Assembly: GCA_963932465.1 (NCBI GenBank)
Contig: OZ010794.1
Span: 446,230,502 to 446,294,501 of the forward strand
Direction of reading: 5' to 3'
Length of the DNA: 64,000 bases
DNA from: Maratus speciosus
Taxonomy: Eukaryota > Arthropoda > Arachnida > Araneae > Salticidae
This document shows positions 26,701 through 33,255 of the stretch, piece after piece; position 1 is the stretch's first letter; each line of letters starts with the position of its first letter. A program made the position numbers and the translations under genes. Under the pieces are notes generated by a model. That model saw only the letters and a program-made list of their open reading frames with translations, ran no database searches and was not told the DNA's origin.

Positions 26701-28544
26701 GGATAACGAAACCTGTTAAAATCAGTGTCTCCCTGAAAAGTCGAAAAAGTTATAGAAAATATTTGTTCACCATTATCAATGCTGATGTTTTCAATAATAA
26801 ACTGGCCATAAATTTTCATCATAATTACAAAGCACCAGTCACCAATGTCAATCTATTTTCAACTGTGAGGAGTCAATTACAGAAACAATCTTTTTTTCAC
26901 CAGCGTCACTGGTAATGAATGCATTCTTGGTTGTTTTTACAAAGATTGCAAAAACAAGACCTATTTCTTATTTGAATAGTACCAAATTTGTTTGACGTTT
27001 GTACGGAATGAATCTTTTGAGTACCATTAGCAGTTTTCGCTGGCTGTCTTACTTACTTCGAGCACTGTCAAATTCTGTTTTTTTTTTTTTTTTTAACCAA
27101 AATTGCAACACGTAGTGACTTGAACTTTTTATTTGCCTTGCATTTTGGTGGGGGAGCAAAGATGAAAAATGAAATTTTAGGGAGAGGGGATTTTTAAACC
27201 TTGAATTAAAAAAAAATAATAATGACCTCAAGTACAATAATTTAACAAATATATATATAATATATATATATTTTTTTTAAGATGTATGTTAGAATAATGG
27301 AAGTTTATAATATATTTATTTATGTATTTAGAAAATTAAAATTATTAGTGTTTAGATCGTTTCACGATTTGGACATGGTTATTAAATAATCTTTTTAGGT
27401 AAATTTGCTACAAAGAAAACTTTGCAAAATACATAAAAACGCGTAAGATCATTGAAGAATTACTTTTGAAATAAAACATACTGTTAAATAAGCATGTCCG
27501 AAATTTCGTAACGATCGCAGCGGTCGCCATTTTGTGTCGATCGTACAGACGTAAATTGAGCATGCTTCTAGCCAAGTTATATTATTACACGTACTAAATA
27601 CGCTTTATTTATACAAAACACGGTAATTATTTACGATAAAAAATTATAATAAATATCTTTTTATACGTTTCAGGACATCGAATCATCTTTAAAAATAAAT
27701 TTACCGAAAAAAACATCGGCGTTACGATAGTTACGCGATTCGGATATTCCAGTTTCTTATTTGAGAAAAGTGCATTTACTGCAAATAAACTTTCAAAAAC
27801 ACATACTTTAAAAAAATTTTTAATGATTTAAAGTTAGTTAAAAGAGTTTAAAGTAGTTACTTGATGTATTTTTCGTGTTAATGACAACTTTGTTACGATC
27901 GTTACTTTTGGACATAACAAAATACAGAAAAATTCGTTCTAGAAAAGTCCTTTTATCTTCAAAGAGCAATAAATCAGACTGCCATCGCTTAACGAAATTA
28001 TGAAAAAATCATCCGTTTCCTTTATGCATTCGTTGTTTACCATTAGAACCACCTGGAAAGAAGTTAAAACTCTTTTTCTTGGTGGTCACATTGGAACAGT
28101 TAACGTTATGAATGTCCAAAATTGCCCTTTTTAGCATAAAAAAATTAATTTTTAAGACATTTATACTAAGTTTTTATATTAAATTATGTCATTTTTTGTC
28201 TTTGAACAGAATTAAAAACTCAGTGTAAAAGAAAATTTAAGTCAATGACAATTAAATTTATTTATTAATTAGCTTAAAGTTATGATGTCCAGTGCCCACC
28301 TTTTGAGAACCGCCCTATTAAAAAAAATACAAGTATTTAGAAAATTCACTGACCCGTACGAACCCTGCAATTACTAGTATATTTCAGTTTAATTATTAAT
28401 GCATAGTAAATACCATTTTTATGCATTTATGAGCTTTCGTTACAGATTCTAAAGATGAATTTAATTTTCCATGTAGGTACAGATTCTGGCTCTTTAAGAA
28501 TAAGAATTCCAGATGAATCAAGACGAAGATGGGCTCCTGGATAA
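9466..28544 (+). CDS. Tandem doublecortin-domain (DCX) protein, four coding exons, 300 aa
   Basis: Spliced CDS join(9466-9920, 13770-14031, 19937-20054, 28477-28544) is 903 nt, giving 300 residues plus TAA. DCX domains bind the microtubule lattice, so a role in microtubule stabilisation or bundling is expected from the family. DCX1 spans about residues 45-124 (YRNGD at 51-55, GVRYIF at 88-93, LEELEDGGTYV at 103-113, then FKDISY). DCX2 spans about 186-262 (VTVVNKREPAKRSRVLLNLK, SWEDVIKDM, TPWGEEV, DFGDVETFYLD). The N-terminal 44 residues and the linker (125-185) are Ser/Pro/Arg-rich. The two-domain layout and the second-domain wording resemble DCX/DCLK more than DCDC2 or RP1, but no kinase domain follows. 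Introns begin GT and end AG, with phases 2, 0 and 1. The start is the first ATG after an in-frame TGA at 9421. An acceptor-like AG at 9475 leaves open an upstream 5' exon. A longer isoform continuing past the window cannot be excluded. Confidence 0.85.
10973..11138. mobile_element. 166-bp CAGTG-ended palindromic MITE (copy 1)
   Basis: Inverted ends CAGTGATGGAACAGTG (left) and CAGTGACGGAACAGTG (right, reversed). The same element, inverted, is at 18606-18772. The flanks are GTAAAG on the left and (A)GTAAAG on the right, compatible with a short target duplication. Lies in DCX intron 1. Confidence 0.7.
11480..12037. mobile_element. ~558-bp foldback element
   Basis: Left arm starts TGTGTATATACGTGGGTGG and then TTCAATAATTATTGTCCCTA. 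The right arm is its reverse complement with few differences, down to CGTATATACAGGGG. The inverted match continues through AACCGTAGCTGCTATRTTMA and CTTATGGGGCT to a small centre near 11760. No coding capacity. As intronic RNA it would fold into a hairpin of over 200 bp. Confidence 0.72.
12179..12733. mobile_element. ~555-bp element with ~180-bp terminal inverted repeats
   Basis: Left arm (12179-12360) contains GGTGACATTG, CCCCGTGATCGCGGAATTG, ATCGATAGTAAAAAGTCATA and ACCGTTATCGCGG. The right arm (12551-12733) repeats these inverted. The central 190 bp are unique. A TTA microsatellite (12148-12170) abuts the left end. No clear target duplication. Lies in DCX intron 1. Confidence 0.7.
12950..13707. 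mobile_element. 758-bp TTAA-site DNA transposon (non-autonomous)
   Basis: TTAA (12946-12949) precedes GGAGTCTTAGGACTCTTAAA, and the reverse complement GGGGTCTCAGGACTCTTAAA precedes TTAA (13708-13711). The termini also contain a small internal palindrome (GAGTCYTAGGACTC). TTAA duplications with a GG start point to Kolobok or piggyBac relatives. The class is inferred from the target site only. It ends about 60 bp before exon 2. Confidence 0.68.
13770..14031 (+). CDS. DCX gene coding exon 2 (linker and start of second DCX domain)
   Basis: The acceptor is TTTCTAG|A at 13769/13770, after a pyrimidine-rich stretch. The donor is GAA|GTAAAT at 14031/14032. The exon is 262 nt and restores codon 152 (AG+A, Arg). 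It encodes the linker and the second DCX domain up to TPWGEE. Reading through the donor would add only VNALN before a TAA at 14047-14049, while splicing to 19937 continues the domain with VRSFSHMKND. That favours the splice. Confidence 0.85.
14330..14880 (+). repeat. Interspersed repeat ending in a GACGGACATACGAG / GGAACCCT tail
   Basis: The downstream end reads GTCTGTGACAGACGGACATA, then AATGGTTCCGTTTTTG and ACGGAACCCTAAAAAA. This tail layout is widespread in arthropod retroposons. The body is non-coding. A CA microsatellite lies at about 14678-14692. Lies in DCX intron 2. Confidence 0.5.
14881..15410. other. Intronic sequence, nothing recognised
   Basis: Part of DCX intron 2. No repeat partner or exon-like frame seen. 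Confidence 0.45.
15411..15560 (-). repeat. Family F repeat fragment followed by a T-run
   Basis: ATATATTATAATGAACG, TAACGCTGACGTCATTTTGC and GAATGGCAACTCC match the reverse of the family F end at 60170-60235 and 61440-61516. It runs into a homopolymer of about 26 T. Confidence 0.6.
15929..17924. mobile_element. ~2-kb element with ~120-bp TIRs, interrupted by a family B arm
   Basis: Left end AAGGGAACCGCTTTTGGTGC, then TGCTCGCAATTAGCATT. The right end, reversed, reads AAGGGAACAACTTTTGGTGC, then TGCTCGCACCTAGCATT. Similarity continues inward to about 16050 and 17808. Just outside the left end CAAAAGCGGT and ACCGCTTTTG (15914-15944) form a perfect local 10-bp stem. The family B arm at 16820-17727 is nested inside. 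No coding frame. Confidence 0.6.
16820..17727 (+). mobile_element. Family B foldback element, solo left arm
   Basis: Begins CTAGGGGGCTCTGCCCCCTA (a GC-rich hairpin) and CGAGCTACGCTCGCCAACC. It runs parallel to 35391-36300, but stops at TTAACGAAGAAA, just before the CGG core present in the complete copies. It is therefore a truncated, single-arm copy. Confidence 0.75.
18137..19195 (+). repeat. Two-copy tandem duplication in DCX intron 2
   Basis: Copy 1 (about 18137-18530) and copy 2 (about 18531-19195, enlarged by the insertion at 18606) share CATTAATCTAYTGAAACCCA, CCCTAGATATATCACAAAAA, AGGACTACTTATTTCGAATA and GCCAAAGAACAGTCTCTAAG. The CCCTAGATATATC...GATATATC wording is reminiscent of pogo-like ends, but I cannot define termini. 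Confidence 0.68.
18606..18772. mobile_element. 167-bp CAGTG-ended MITE (copy 2) with 6-bp target duplication
   Basis: CAGTGATGGAACTGTGGCGC at the left and its inverted counterpart CAGTAATGGAACAGTGTAGC at the right are flanked on both sides by CCCTAG (18600-18605, 18773-18778). The parallel duplicate at about 18205-18220 reads AAACCCTAGATATATCAC without the insertion, which proves the boundaries. Inverted relative to the copy at 10973-11138. Confidence 0.82.
19254..19835. mobile_element. 582-bp nested foldback element with TA target site
   Basis: The outer inverted ends GACCAGGAGCCGACAGCACA and (reversed) GACCGGGAGCCGGCAGCACA are flanked by TA at 19252-19253 and 19836-19837. Inside lies a second, nearly perfect palindrome (19283-19622): ACCTCATCGAGTTGGAGGCT at one edge and its reverse complement at the other. 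The element ends 101 bp before exon 3. Confidence 0.68.
19902..19932 (+). repeat. 31-T homopolymer forming the exon 3 polypyrimidine tract
   Basis: An uninterrupted T-run stops four bases before the exon 3 splice site (T31 then ACAG|G). It serves as the pyrimidine tract of the acceptor. Such runs vary in length and are hard to sequence. Confidence 0.8.
19937..20054 (+). CDS. DCX gene coding exon 3 (end of second DCX domain)
   Basis: The acceptor is TTACAG|G after an uninterrupted run of 31 T. The donor is AAAG|GTAACA at 20054/20055. The 118-nt exon enters in phase 0 and leaves one base (G). It encodes VRSFSHMKNDFGDVETFYLD, which completes the DCX fold where relatives read a hydrophobic-Asp-Phe-Phe-Gly-Asp segment, followed by an Arg/Ser/Glu-rich tail (KSEPRRTWSDPEMK). 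Confidence 0.82.
20590..21080 (+). repeat. ~160-bp tandem repeat, three diverged units, DCX intron 3
   Basis: CCATAACTTCTTAATT, TTCATAACTTCGCCAATTCC and TCCATAACTTCGTCAATTCA recur at about 20627, 20783 and 20945. Each is preceded by a purine-rich GGGAGAAAAAAA block and followed by CAACTTTTAT. Confidence 0.55.
21690..21852. repeat. Two T homopolymer runs
   Basis: Long T runs at about 21700-21716 and 21822-21851 inside DCX intron 3, with no adjoining element that I can define. The 21081-21689 stretch before them has no recognisable feature. Confidence 0.55.
21945..23990 (+). repeat. Duplicated blocks (two pairs) in DCX intron 3
   Basis: Pair 1: about 21945-22290 and 23215-23570 share GCAAAGAAGGGTAGRGAGAA, AGGGCCCTATAAAAA, TTTAAAGTTTAAATCATT and GAAACATTCCAT. 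Pair 2: about 22930-23210 and 23628-23990 share AAACTGCCTGTCAA, CGATGAGGCGTACAAAG, ATCGAAATCTGAAAACAAAT and GTCGATAAGACACCTGAAAA. The order is 1-2-1-2, so a unit of about 1.2 kb was duplicated in tandem. A run of over 40 A (about 23682-23723) was added in the second copy. Non-coding. Confidence 0.65.
24173..24460. mobile_element. 288-bp piggyBac-like MITE, TTAA target site
   Basis: TTAA|CCTCTTCAGTACG at the left and CGTACTCAAGGGG|TTAA at the right are inverted copies of one CCYCTTSAGTACG terminus. The CCY start and TTAA duplication (24169-24172, 24461-24464) are piggyBac hallmarks. The inside has several ACGTACG/GTACGTGCG palindromes and no coding frame. Confidence 0.72.
24679..25205 (+). mobile_element. 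Deleted Tc1/mariner-superfamily element
   Basis: CAGGGTGACCATAAAAAAAG at the left and CAGTATGTCCATTAAAGAAT (reversed) at the right are flanked by TA (24677-24678, 25206-25207). Only the last part of a transposase gene survives inside, so a large internal deletion has removed most of the catalytic core. Confidence 0.66.
24859..25060 (+). pseudogene. C-terminal remnant of a Tc1/mariner-type transposase
   Basis: The frame reads CDFF, then after a one-base shift (an extra C near 24871) WGFKKDRVYFPPLLNDLPEL, then RRGIEEAIASIPPDLF, KVWEELDFRLHVDRVTKCAH and IKHL with TAA. 'CDFFLWG..KD.VY.PPL' followed by 'ELR..I..A', 'VW.ELD.R' and a final 'HI.HL' is the usual end of one arthropod mariner-like transposase group. 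The D-E catalytic residues upstream are missing. Confidence 0.72.
25535..25680 (+). repeat. Single arm of the hairpin repeat found at 31463-31758
   Basis: TTTTCTTCTGATGGACTGAT, GGCTTCCATTATTATGAAAC, GTTAAAACTCTGATTTTCTG and AAAATGGCCAT match one arm of that hairpin. Just upstream is a G12 run (about 25451-25462) beside a GC-rich patch (GTTCCCCGGGCTTCAG). Confidence 0.65.
25681..26570. other. Intronic sequence, nothing recognised
   Basis: Part of DCX intron 3. No repeat partner or exon-like frame. Confidence 0.45.
26571..26822 (-). CDS. Candidate exon or small ORF on the opposite strand inside DCX intron 3
   Basis: An 83-codon minus-strand ORF (start MMKIYGQFIIENIS, end VVRFSELRNF) with a balanced amino-acid composition, unlike the low-complexity ORFs elsewhere here. 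Within it the minus strand reads a pyrimidine-rich TTTTTCGACTTTTCAG and then GGAGACACTGAT, which would be a good splice acceptor opening a terminal exon (GDTDFNRFRYPSGKDS and onward). An AATAAA lies about 50-60 nt past the stop on that strand. I recognise no domain. It could be the last exon of a nested antisense gene, a relic of a mobile element, or chance. Confidence 0.3.
   Translation of the reverse strand: MMKIYGQFIIENISIDNGEQIFSITFSTFQGDTDFNRFRYPSGKDSTNLKYEDILLKSPSAPHPVTERGDFSYVVRFSELRNF
26823..28476. other. End of DCX intron 3, no defined element
   Basis: Contains a T-run (about 27078-27094), an AT dinucleotide patch (27249-27270) and several GTTACGATCG-type blocks (27515, 27725, 27893) that hint at a diverged element without definable ends. 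Confidence 0.4.
28477..28544 (+). CDS. DCX gene terminal coding exon 4 (basic C-terminal tail)
   Basis: The acceptor ATGTAG|GT lies at 28476/28477. With the single G left by exon 3 the reading frame gives GTDSGSLRIRIPDESRRRW and then APG and TAA (28542-28544). A second AG six bases downstream (GTACAG, 28482) is also in frame and would drop Gly-Thr. A third candidate (CGTTACAG at about 28445) leads to a different, less protein-like reading with an early stop. The exon is short, so it rests on frame consistency and amino-acid character only. Confidence 0.62.
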
Positions 28545-29041
28545 ATTTCTTAAATTTTATAATTATTTTTTTTAATTGTAAATATTTAGATTTTCTTGTA
28601 ATGCAATTTGAGGGGACCAGGTAAGCGAAATTTATGAAAAATCGATTTTTATTTTTCTATATCACTAAATAGTTTAAACTTTTATCTTTCCAACGATGTG
28701 TCATACATGTTTATATATATATATAAAAGAAGTGTTGGAATTATTCATTCTTTTTAAGAGTACTTCGCAGCTTTAATGGCCATTTAAATCTTTAATTGAC
28801 CTTTTCTCAAAACTTGGATTTTTCATGTTTGTGTTCCTTTTTTTCAATATCTATTAAATTTAAGAACTCGGATTTTTTTCAATACTTATATTATGTTATA
28901 TTGTATACTTTAATACAGGGATTTAATGATTTGTTGAGAATCATTTTTTTTTTTTTTTAGGCAGTGAAATCTTACCAAAAATGCTAATTTAAAAATGACT
29001 TTCAACAAATAATTAATAATTAATTTTCAGTTTCACTTAGA

Positions 29042-29047
29042 AATAAA
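29042..29047 (+). promoter_or_regulatory. Candidate poly(A) signal AATAAA for the DCX gene
   Basis: First clear AATAAA downstream of the stop codon, about 500 nt away. A cluster of further AATAAA copies lies near 29500. In such AT-rich DNA the hexamer is common by chance, so this is only a candidate. The 28545-29041 stretch has no other feature and would be 3' UTR. Confidence 0.25.
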
Positions 29048-29708
29048 ATGGTCTGTTAAAATGCGTAAAGCGTGTTATTCTAACTACACTAAAAAATCTA
29101 GACCTCTATCTTTCACCATTTCTGAAAAAAAAGGTACATAAAGTTGGTGAATTTAACATGGCGGAGATAGGGCTTTCCCGGTTCCCTTAAAACAGAAAAA
29201 GCTATTTATATTACGTGTTAACTCTTTATAGCATGAATATTTCTGTAGCATTTCGAAAAAGACTATTTCATGCTCTCTGAATAGTGCGAAAAAAGGGGAA
29301 AATATTTGTAAAGACCAAAATGTCAGTAAAAAATTTAAAAGTTTATTATTCATGAAAGAGAGTAAGGGACACAATTTACCTGTTGACACAGTATGCCACG
29401 GTGCGACATGCATGACATACAGTTCAGTCTAACTGAGTAATAAAAGACCGTATTTATCTAATAATATTTTCATTGTTCTATCTTTGAATATTTTGTAATA
29501 AAAATAAATAAAATACTACCATTCGTCTGTTTTATATTTATTTTATTTTCAGCTGGCAAAAACATTTGCCAAATACTACTAATACAACTGATATTAAGTT
29601 ACCTTTCTCAAAACTCTTGAAGTTAGTTGAATAACTTTTTTAAATAATTTTGTCTGTATCTAAACTATAAATTGACCGTTAGGCAATGAATACAAATACA
29701 AACAGAAA
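29048..29708. other. Downstream of the DCX gene, nothing recognised
   Basis: AT-rich. The 86-codon minus-strand ORF at 29153-29413 has no domain character. Confidence 0.45.
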
Positions 29709-29881
29709 GCGGGTACTATGCTTTTTCAGAATTTATTGTCGCCCCCCGTGAAAAAAGAATGTAAATATAGACAATACAAAACATATTTTAGTTTTAAGGT
29801 TTAAAATACATACTGTTATTTTATATAAAATGACATCATTTGTATTCGATGAAGAATTCCTCATTTACGATCCAGTCTTAA

Positions 29882-30083
29882 CCCCTTAATTCTCGCTCCC
29901 CTGATATTCATGGGATGTGTTCAGATTGTTTGATTCCCACCAGTTTTATAAAATAGTGTAATTGTCTTTATTATGGTATCATTTTACCTGTCATTAAATA
30001 AGGTGAATATTTCTTTTTCAAAAAAGCGGTGGCAATAGGCAATTTGAATTTTTAAACCGTAATTTAATGCGGCCGTTAAGGGG
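29882..30083. mobile_element. 202-bp piggyBac-like MITE, TTAA target site
   Basis: TTAA|CCCCTTAATTCTCGC at the left and GCGGCCGTTAAGGGG|TTAA at the right (TTAA at 29878-29881 and 30084-30087). The family F relative at about 59745-59775 reads CAATCCAGTTTTAAACTTCG with no insertion, which confirms the boundaries. Confidence 0.8.
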
Positions 30084-30685
30084 TTAAACAACATCTATAG
30101 AAAAGTATACATATGACGTCACTATCGCGGAATATCACACAAAGGCAGCAAAATGTTATGTCGTCTTTGAAGAAAATCGACAATAGAAATCAGATATCTA
30201 ATAATTCCTATGCCTTCATTTGTTTGCAGCATTAATATGGATACTTAAAATTAAATATAGTTTATAATAGCTCCATGTTTTATCAGAAATCCTTCATTTA
30301 TATTTCTTCAAAAATCGAAAAATAGCGTGTATTTTAATTACATTTTTTTTCAGTTGTTATGAGAAAATAGCAACAAAAAGATACAGAAATATTTCCCTTT
30401 TCGTTTTCCTAAAATTAAAAGCTACAAAAAATTAATATCTCAAAAATAAATTGAGATGCAGTTTTCAAACAAATTGCATTTAAAGTACTTTTTCTCCTTA
30501 AACGACGATGTAAAAATTTAAAATGTGCTATATTTAGCAGTTTAAAAAATTGCAGTAGATTATTAGTATTTAACCGTACAATGATACGCCTGCTTTATTT
30601 TACGGCTGAGTTATGGTTAGGTGTGTAACGTACTTTTTGTGCAGACACGTTACTTGTTGCCTGAAGAAAATAGCATATCGGGGGC

Positions 30686-30842
30686 GTTCGTACTATAACT
30701 TGTTTTATAAATATTTTTTGCACCGCATATTGTACTGAATGTATATTTTAGTGCACTTCATAAGTGCACATCACTTTCATTCTGTTCTAAAGGTTATAAC
30801 ATCATTAAAATACACTTGGAATAATTTTTTTCCCATTGGCCG
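30686..30842 (+). repeat. Family A fragment (A2)
   Basis: GCGTTCGTACTATAACTTG, TTTGCACCGCATATTGTAC and TTCATAAGTGCACAT match family A at 34700-34790. It stops at CCCATTGGCCGCAA, where family F sequence resumes. Confidence 0.65.
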
Positions 30843-30945
30843 CAAACTTCTAAGCATCGCACATTTTCGATTTTTATACCATCGTATTGGAAAAAAGGGT
30901 TCTTTTAAATTCATTTTGTTTGAAAACTGTATCTGCATTTATTTT

Positions 30946-30983
<38 letters not shown>

Positions 30984-31462
30984 TAGTTTTTAGACCATTT
31001 GCTTAATATTGGCAACGGAAGTACTCCATTTCTGTTAGAAAGTAAAGGAAAAATAGTTCTAAAATAGTAATTATATGTTTTTGTTGCCATTTTCTCATAA
31101 CAACCGAAAGAAAATGTAATTAAAATACGTGCTATTTTGAAAAAAAATATAAACGAATGATTTCTGTTAAAACAATGGAGCTATTATAAACTATATTTAA
31201 TTTTAAGTATCTATGAATTATTAGATAGCCGGGGTTTTTTGTCGCTTTTCTTGAATGACGGAATCTTTTTGCTGCATTTGTGCATTATTTCACGATAGTG
31301 ATGTGCTATGCATGCTCTACTGTACATGTTTAAAAGTAGATCGTAAATGTGGAATTCTTAAGCGGATGCGAATGACGACATTTTACATAAAATAAAACGT
31401 GTGCTTTAATTCTTAAAATTGAAATATGTTTTGAGCTGCAGTAGAGTCCCGCTTAACCGAGT

Positions 31463-31758
31463 TATTTTCTTCTGATGGACTGATGGCTTCTATTATTATG
31501 AAACAGCCATGAAAAGAAATGAAGTGTTCGGTGAGGATGAAAGAGCAGCCGTAAAAAGTTAGAATTCTGATTTTCTGGTCAGTATGGAGGGAAAAAATGG
31601 CCATAATTTAAAAAAAAAAATATGGCCATTTTTTTCCCCATTCTGACCGGAAAATAAGAGTTTTAACTTTTTACGACTGCTCTTTCATCTTCAGCTAACA
31701 CTTCATTTATAATGGCTGTTTCATAATAATAGAAGCCATCAGTCCATCAGAAGAAAAT
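31463..31758. mobile_element. ~296-bp near-perfect hairpin element
   Basis: Left arm ATTTTCTTCTGATGGACTGA to AAAAATGGCCAT. The right arm is its reverse complement (ATGGCCATTTTTTTCCCC to TCAGTCCATCAGAAGAAAAT). The loop is about 15 bp of A/T. No clear target duplication. A single arm of it is at 25535. Confidence 0.75.
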
Positions 31759-31800
31759 GAAGTAATGGAAATACCGGGGGCGACACTAAATTCTGAAAAA

Positions 31801-32355
31801 GCAGAATTCCTGTTCTCTAGTTTTAATATTTTACTTCATTCTACGCATTCATTATAATAATGATTGCATTATTACATTCAAATTACTGTTTAAAAAAACG
31901 TAAACAAAACAGGGACCAGAAATCCGCAAAATTCTAAAGTCTTCACAACCTCTCGTCCCACGCTGTGAGAAATTGAGGGAGACTACTGTGTTATTTAAAG
32001 AGAAACTCATAGATGTCAACATCACTTAATTATTCTGGAGTATGATCCAATACAAACATGTTTGCACCAAAATTTTTATTTAATCAAAAAATTTAAAATG
32101 ACGTCTAATAGGTACGTTACAGAAAGAAGACACATTTCCTTACATACAGTTTCCGATTTAAAACATGTTTGCTTACGATCGGACCCCGGAATAATTAAGA
32201 TGTGTTAACATCTATGAGAAACTGTCTTACCAAAGAAGTGAAAGAAAATCTGTACTTACGTACTATCCTTGTCCCGGAGAAACAAATGCGCCAACAATGG
32301 CGCCAATAAAAACTAATTACAGTAACCTTTTATTACACCCATATGATTTATTTAT
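31801..32355. other. No recognisable feature
   Basis: AT-rich. One GGCGCC site (CAATGGCGCCAATAA near 32295) as in several elements nearby, but without a repeat boundary. Confidence 0.4.
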
Positions 32356-32357
32356 TA

Positions 32358-33075
32358 CTAGCTAAAGTACCCGGCTTTGCCCGGAATTTTAAGAATGTTT
32401 GTTTTGAAAAACCAATTTTAAAATTTAGAATACAATAAAAAAATAAAAATAAAAAACAGCCGAAGTATTGTACACAAGAGTTTTTATCTTCAATACATTT
32501 TTTCACACTTATATTACCTTATATATTCACCACGTCCTTTACATTTCCAATATGACGTAATATTCCTTTTTTATTCATTAAATTAATTAAATAATTACAA
32601 TTTTTCACATGGAAATCATAAAACAGAAAAATCATGACGTAACATTCACTTTTGTTTTTAATTTGTCAAACTATTTATTTTACTTTCATTTTCCACGTGG
32701 AAATCTTGCATTGGAAAAGTTATGATGTAATATTCCCTTTTTTTAAATTCGTCAAACCGTTTATTTTATTTTTTCACGTGGGAATCTTGCGATAAAAAAG
32801 TAATTGTTGTGGTAGGAATTTTATTGTGGATTTTTAATTATTGGCAGCAGCTATAACGAAAAATGTTTTAATTTTATTGGAAATTGCTGTTAAATTTGTG
32901 GTTTTTTATTAATTAAAAATGAACTATAAGTTATTCTGATTACGGATTACTTTAGTTGCCTCGGCCGTGTTTTAATACACATGTGCGTAACATTTCACAA
33001 TTCTGGCTTCCAAACTGTAGATTTGTATAGCATTACAGACAGACAGACAAATTTTCATTTTTATATATTAGATAG
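32358..33075 (+). repeat. Interspersed repeat with CTAG + CCGG hairpin head and GACAGACAGAC tail
   Basis: Starts CTAGCTAAAGTACCCGGCTT and TGCCCGGAATTTTAAG. It contains paired CACGTGGRAATCTTGC and CATGGAAATCATAAA blocks as an internal repeat of about 120 bp. It ends CATTACAGACAGACAGACAA and TTTTTATATATTAGATAG. The same head and tail style is widespread in invertebrate repeats. Non-coding here, class unresolved. Confidence 0.55.
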
Positions 33076-33255
33076 TTGACAATTTACTTTTTTATTGTTT
33101 ACGGGTCAAAACCCGTCGAGTTCGACCAATGAAAATGTTTAAAATAACTTATTTATTGAATCTATAAAAAAAAAATAGTCACAAAAAGGACTATAATAAA
33201 TAATCAATCTGATATTGGCTGGCCTAACTCTTAAAAGATAGATTATTTTTAACTA

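Larger units (their letters stand above)
29709..31800. repeat. Large imperfect inverted repeat made of two family F copies
   Basis: The left copy (29709-30560, plus orientation) and right copy (about 30840-31800, inverted) share TTTTTCAGAATTTA, TACTTAAAATTAAATATAGT, ACAAATTGCATTTAAA and the AAAATTTAAAATGTGC block. Each arm has acquired its own insertion (29882-30083 on the left, 31463-31758 on the right), and a family A piece sits at the centre. No coding sequence. Confidence 0.72.
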
